64,000 bases of DNA from JAJDYQ01 sp965214035 (lineage in GTDB: Bacteria; Pseudomonadota; Gammaproteobacteria; JAJDYQ01). The stretch's first letter is position 1, and every line of letters starts with the position of its first letter. Position numbers and translations under genes: made by a program. Location of the stretch: NCBI GenBank assembly GCA_965214035.1, contig OZ243932.1, forward strand, positions 1,302,001-1,366,000, given 5' to 3'. Positions 60,901 to 64,000 of this stretch are shown in pieces. A model generated the notes under the pieces. That model searched no databases and was not told the DNA's origin. It saw only the letters and a program-made list of their open reading frames with translations.

Positions 60901-63414
60901 AATCGTTTCACCGCCGACATTCAGGGAGCCGAGGTGGGCACTGCCGCGCTGCCGACCAAAATCCACCGGCTTGCCTCGCCAGTATAAAGCCGCCTCATAC
61001 AGCGTTTCGACACTGGGAGTCCAGGCCAGCAGACTGGGTATGTTCAAGGCATCCGCAATCTCCAGCAGGCGACGGCGCACTGTCGTGGCACTGACGGTGC
61101 TGCCACTGCCCGTGACGCTTTCTTCCACCGACAATAACAGGCGGGGTGCCTTGATGGCATTGCCGTTATAGGAATAGGCCCGGCGTTCCTCTCCATTCTG
61201 ACCCTTGACGAACAGGGCAATCTGATTATCCATGGCCCAGTCAGTGCGCTGGACAACGGACTGCACCAGAGAGGTCACATCCAGTGTAATGGTATTATCA
61301 ACATTAACCGCACCGGGAGGGTCCGCCGGAACCATGTTGCCATTACCGGACTCAACCCGGGGACGATTGCCAATATCATTGGCGGTGGAAGTAAAGTCCT
61401 GTGCATTGCCGACATCCTCGGCATTCACAAAAAAGGAAGCCGCAGAGGCAGCACTGTTCTGACTCATCGTAAACCGCAACAGTGCCTCGTCAACCTGTAT
61501 GCCCTGCTCAACCGGCAGGGAAAAGATCACACCGTATTCACTGGTATTGCCGCCGCTCTCGACCAAGCCAAGTTCCAATGACGCGAGTGCGGGCCTGTTT
61601 CTGTTATCCGAAAACTGTTTGGAATCATGCAGGCCACGCGCGACCGGAATACTGTAATCAACCTTGTTACAACCGGTATCGCTCCCCGTGATGCCGGCGG
61701 TGTCATAGGTTACCCGTAGCACGGGCGCACGCGCCGGATCGTCGTCATAGCTGCTGACCGTGCGCATCGAAGGCCCGCTAAAAAAACTAAATGGATTTAA
61801 TCCAATCTGGAATGCCATACTGTTTCCACCGCACCAACCGGGCCGATCAACCACACGTTCCACAAGACTACGCAATTCAGGTGTAATGTAGGTATTTCCC
61901 GCTACCCAGGGGTCGGCTTGCCGAACCATATGCCTTGGAGTCCAATTAACAAACTGGAGACCCCCTGTTGACCATGCACGATCAGACGGCCGGTTGGTCG
62001 AATTGTCGAAAGTCACTGCATCATCAGCATCCTCAACAGATAGAGCCAACGCACCAGCATCGACATTTCTATCAGGGTTTGCGGCGGTAAAAATGATTTC
62101 GGCAGATTGTATATTCGCTCCCTGTGGTATGGCTACACCCTGAAAGCGCAGACCGACATCTGAATTTATGCCGTTACCCGGTGTACAATATCGGACAACC
62201 AGTTTGGTTCTTTGGCGATGGATTTCGCGACCACGACCAAGGACACTGCTGTCATTGTCAATTAAAAATCCCATTGCCTGACCTGACGCCCAGCCCGCTC
62301 TATTCACAATCTCCTGCACAATGGACGATATGTCGGGTGACCGGAACGGTGCATTTGTCGTGGTGTTGGCGATGCCGGACCAGTCAACGACCGCATTGGT
62401 CAGTGAAGTACCAGGAATACCGGCTACCAGCTTGTTGGCAGGGAGCTGAGCGACGGGGGAAAATGCAAATCGCCCGGGATTAATGTCACCATGAATGGTG
62501 ATATTGACATCGCTGGTGCCGTTACTTCTCGCAACAAACTCCAGATAGGCATTTTCAATAAAGGCATTCTGGGGAATATCGACCGATGTAAAACGAAAAC
62601 CGGTATAATGTTCCCCGACATCGATGTCAAACTTGGAGACACCACCCGGCATTTCCTGAGCGGCTTCATTCGGCCCGCCGGCGGAGTCTATAGTGGACTC
62701 TTCGACTTTGTATAGAGTTGTCGCCGTTCCACAAATCTTGTTCGACATCTGCAATAACCGGTTATCCGTTTCCACTACGGCTGAACCGACCACCTGTTCG
62801 GCGTCATCCTCGCTTTCGGAGATCGGAACCAGAATCGTTGTCAAATTTTGACCGCCCTCACCGGTCACTGTGCTGGTCGCCGCATCAATATCCGTCACCG
62901 GAAATAACACGGTACCACCGGTTGGCAGATAACAGGCATTATTGGCGTTAGCCGATGGGCGAGTCGTGCTGCCCGTATGGGTCGGATCCAGCACACCACC
63001 AATATAGGTCTCACCACCATTGGCTCGCTGATCCGGGTGAAGGCAGGCCAGTGATGTGCCTCTTGAACCGGGGGGCTTGGCACCATTCATGCGCATCATG
63101 CCTACCCGCACATTGTCCAGACCGGACAGGAGGTCCTGCATGACATCGCTCAATACCTCAATGCGACTGCCCAGATTCAGATTTTCTCCGGGGTCATTAA
63201 AATCACCATCATTATTCAGATCGCCGGTTATGACGTCCTGCGCCATACTGACGGAGGTATCAAAGACGAAAAGGACATTCGGTTTAATCAGACCACCCGA
63301 GCCGGAGAAATAGATCTCCGTATCATCGGCAATCAGAAATGTCGATACAGCCGACATCAGAAATGTCAAAACGACTGACAGAAATCTTGAGAATAATCTG
63401 CCTTGAATATTCAT
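57997..63414 (-). CDS. pilY1: PilY1-like pilus tip protein with extra inserted domains
   Basis: 1,805 residues; Pseudomonas PilY1 has about 1,160. AAGG lies 7 bases before the ATG. Signal peptide, then a VWA part with MIDAS-like VLFVFDTSVSMAQD and later YMIFLTDGAPT. Between these lie about 700 residues with three related modules, each with IPQ.A.I..A.L.F and a VERVVDRPGW-like end (IVQEIVNRAGW, LVERVVDRPGW, LVQSVVQRTDW). The C-terminal beta-propeller has DIIHASPVILTYG and calcium loops DVNNDGTITPSDGD and DLDGDVDVGD. PilY1 sits at the pilus tip, controls extension/retraction and adhesion. Confidence 0.92.
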   Translation of the reverse strand: MNIQGRLFSRFLSVVLTFLMSAVSTFLIADDTEIYFSGSGGLIKPNVLFVFDTSVSMAQDVITGDLNNDGDFNDPGENLNLGSRIEVLSDVMQDLLSGLDNVRVGMMRMNGAKPPGSRGTSLACLHPDQRANGGETYIGGVLDPTHTGSTTRPSANANNACYLPTGGTVLFPVTDIDAATSTVTGEGGQNLTTILVPISESEDDAEQVVGSAVVETDNRLLQMSNKICGTATTLYKVEESTIDSAGGPNEAAQEMPGGVSKFDIDVGEHYTGFRFTSVDIPQNAFIENAYLEFVARSNGTSDVNITIHGDINPGRFAFSPVAQLPANKLVAGIPGTSLTNAVVDWSGIANTTTNAPFRSPDISSIVQEIVNRAGWASGQAMGFLIDNDSSVLGRGREIHRQRTKLVVRYCTPGNGINSDVGLRFQGVAIPQGANIQSAEIIFTAANPDRNVDAGALALSVEDADDAVTFDNSTNRPSDRAWSTGGLQFVNWTPRHMVRQADPWVAGNTYITPELRSLVERVVDRPGWCGGNSMAFQIGLNPFSFFSGPSMRTVSSYDDDPARAPVLRVTYDTAGITGSDTGCNKVDYSIPVARGLHDSKQFSDNRNRPALASLELGLVESGGNTSEYGVIFSLPVEQGIQVDEALLRFTMSQNSAASAASFFVNAEDVGNAQDFTSTANDIGNRPRVESGNGNMVPADPPGAVNVDNTITLDVTSLVQSVVQRTDWAMDNQIALFVKGQNGEERRAYSYNGNAIKAPRLLLSVEESVTGSGSTVSATTVRRRLLEIADALNIPSLLAWTPSVETLYEAALYWRGKPVDFGRQRGSAHLGSLNVGGETIDYREQMQNTLTSHPGSWTGGNHDNGPGGGTDCQFSNTADCAQDMIMGSPVYNSPLNIDQCAANYMIFLTDGAPTLTSQGTETKILSEFSEFSACVDNDRSVNAQDSRGRCAVEMIEAMANNDQDGDPNNGEQVVKTYTIAFNLSGGNAGRWLEQIARAGGGSSYSANSTDELLDVFDNIFGEVLSTSSAFASPAITTNFFNRTRSRDEIYFGLFTPELESKWDGNVKRFRVCVDDDTIDPVSNMACTAAQVRDTEILDQNGNAAVDDMTLLFNRNSRSYWSAGADGSSTLMGGAGAQVTDYRDRLIYTDENDAYGYPPRSPLSLPYSLGLPGFNFNHTNWDSNDPFFSFPYISAANVVCDNPGDVSAGSECYNKMLWLLGRDILDEDNDGVTTDTRWGMGDIIHASPVILTYGFSDTLINADTDADGAADSTNGQLDPGETLIDKLLVNTNAGGMRMINPNDGTEDWIFMPVSTLENVGALFENQQQQHLYGLDATPVLHQVDVNNDGTITPSDGDFIRVYQVMRRGGRFVYALDVSPSYGTTLTSSADTVVPTLMWRIQGGTGDYTRMGDTWSRPIVATINVLDSGNLVEKDVLIMGGGYDNDLDENFGTANANPNLGNAIYIIDPDDGSLLLSVSHAADAGNGIVASGADLEIPGFHYSITASVSVLDSNDDGIADRLYFPDTGGNIWRIDLGHDIKDDGTGFDNSPSITTRTIVGHVADLSSDSALSDQRRFYQDLTAVQVVDTVYTDTVTATDNIEGKLTYLLLTSGYRAHPLDVDVEDRFYALRDKAVNHLVDVNSDRVADGTGFTSPITESDLTSVTGSALSDTSRNSTAVKSSRGYYLDFPGNGEKGLSTITVLFGQVFFTSYVPSTGASVSNTCSADIGQSMGYALDLATGDGIIDWDLDGDVDVGDRRHLLGAGLTSDPLPIFTDAGVKIITGLQQSVQSLSGLNANSIQRTYWYQDD

Positions 63415-63490
63415 TTGCTTACCTTGACCGCTATCCGGTCACCGTTGCCAACTGAAATGATCACAGTAAAGATAACTATGGAAACCATGG

Positions 63491-63946
63491 CTACTGCCCA
63501 AGTGCCCTTGCTCCGGCCACAACCTGAGCCGATGCACCGCTTTCGGTCGAGCCACCGCTTTCGACATCTGAATAATACCATCGGAAGGTGCTTGAACTGA
63601 TGGCTTCACCGATATCCTGAAATCCGGAGATAGCCTCGCTGTCTCTGAATCTCACTTCAAACTCCCAGTCCGCACTGTAGTCACCCAGGTCGTTATCTTC
63701 TTCGGAGATGGTGTAGCCCGCCGTGGTTCCGGCAAAGGCTGTATCACTGCTAAATGCCGACCGCAGACCGGATTCTGCAGCCTGAAAAGCCCTGTTAATG
63801 TCCTGGGAGTTGCCTGCCATGCGCTCTTCCAGGGTATTGGTGCTCATTGCGGTAATGCCAAGCAGCGTCATTATCACCAGAAAAACCAGAGCGGTTACCA
63901 GTACCGCACCACGCTGATTATCTGCCCTATTAATCAATCTTCTCAT
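63491..63946 (-). CDS. pilX: PilX-type minor pilin
   Basis: 151 residues from ATG 63946 (TTG 63952 is also possible, with GGAG 4 bases upstream). N-terminus NQRGAVLVTALVFLVIMTLLGITA followed by EERMAGNSQDINRAFQAAESG, the signature of PilX, which has no glutamate-5 consensus F. A long polar domain follows. Between its stop and pilY1 a 25-codon frame (63488-63412) overlaps the pilY1 start, probably by chance. Confidence 0.9.
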   Translation of the reverse strand: MRRLINRADNQRGAVLVTALVFLVIMTLLGITAMSTNTLEERMAGNSQDINRAFQAAESGLRSAFSSDTAFAGTTAGYTISEEDNDLGDYSADWEFEVRFRDSEAISGFQDIGEAISSSTFRWYYSDVESGGSTESGASAQVVAGARALGQ

Positions 63947-63952
63947 CCTCAA

Positions 63953-64000
63953 TCAGCTCCGGTTACGCAGTTCAATAGTCGTGGTGAATACCTTCCGACG
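63953..64000 (-). CDS. pilW: PilW-type minor pilin, C-terminal end only
   Basis: The last 15 codons, RRKVFTTTIELRNRS and stop (63953-63955), match the usual end of PilW. The gene continues past the window. It is upstream of pilX in the usual fimT/pilV-pilW-pilX-pilY1-pilE order. Confidence 0.7.
   Translation of the reverse strand, partial: RRKVFTTTIELRNRS

Noticed and set aside
1..64000. tRNA or rRNA genes
   Set aside because: I looked for cloverleaf-like T-arm sequences and conserved rRNA segments in the intergenic regions and saw none; a covariance-model scan would settle it.

Overview
The window looks like a chromosomal segment of a gammaproteobacterium. The evidence is the set of typical gammaproteobacterial housekeeping genes and neighbourhoods: cmoA-cmoB, rpsF-rpsR-DUF2232-rplI/dnaB-alr-radA, efp with both of its modification enzymes epmA and epmB, topoisomerase IV, xseB-ispA-dxs, a FimX-type c-di-GMP receptor and a pilW-pilX-pilY1-pilE type IV pilus cluster. 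I cannot name the genus. A NorD/CbbO-type VWA protein and the heavy mobile-element load would fit an environmental or symbiotic sulfur-oxidiser-like lineage, but that is a guess.

Layout. 1-3.4 kb: the end of cmoA, cmoB, and a convergent NorD/CbbO-like gene. 3.5-12.9 kb: one giant minus-strand gene for a roughly 3,130-residue repeat protein with a C-terminal outer-membrane beta-barrel. A run of 27 G (27 C on the coding strand) lies just upstream of its likely start. 13-26 kb: an accessory region built on the carcass of a second, paralogous giant gene. Its 3' end is at 14.2-15.0 kb and its 5' end at 24.9-25.8 kb. It is broken by (a) a tandemly repeated module of dotD-dotC (type IVB secretion/conjugation lipoprotein families), an ankyrin-like gene carrying an array of perfect palindromes, and a tyrosine recombinase; (b) an IS1595-like element with perfect 26-bp ends carrying a decayed restriction-modification system; and (c) an intact IS256-family element with a 9-bp target duplication. 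Fragments of a yafS-like methyltransferase and an fnr-like regulator lie beside it.

26-33.5 kb: an uncharacterised gene, yciI-like, bolA, an AT-rich glycosyltransferase, a membrane zinc-ribbon protein with an HEAGH motif, then radA, alr and dnaB (minus strand, overlapping stops and starts). 33.6-34.7 kb: a small insertion (two small plus-strand genes and a transposase remnant) splits dnaB from rplI. 34.7-37 kb: rplI, DUF2232, rpsR and rpsF; S6 has a long acidic DEQ-repeat tail. 37.2-40.6 kb: a TauE/SafE permease, epmA and efp, with epmB divergent. 40.7-49.9 kb: FimX-like, DUF1015, then parE-murB-parC and a CNP1-like gene. 50.2-52.4 kb: katG with a clear terminator. 52.7-56.7 kb: xseB-ispA-dxs-folE2, joining isoprenoid precursor synthesis to GTP cyclohydrolase IB. 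56.7-64 kb: a HEAT-like secreted protein and the pilus tip/minor pilin operon, cut by the window edge inside pilW.

How it fits together. FimX and PilW/X/Y1/E point to c-di-GMP-controlled twitching or surface attachment. The giant barrel protein is a second surface structure, possibly phase-variable. The 13-26 kb region shows repeated insertion, duplication and decay around the second giant gene. Its most unusual parts are the dotD-dotC-ankyrin-recombinase module and the in-frame palindrome arrays.
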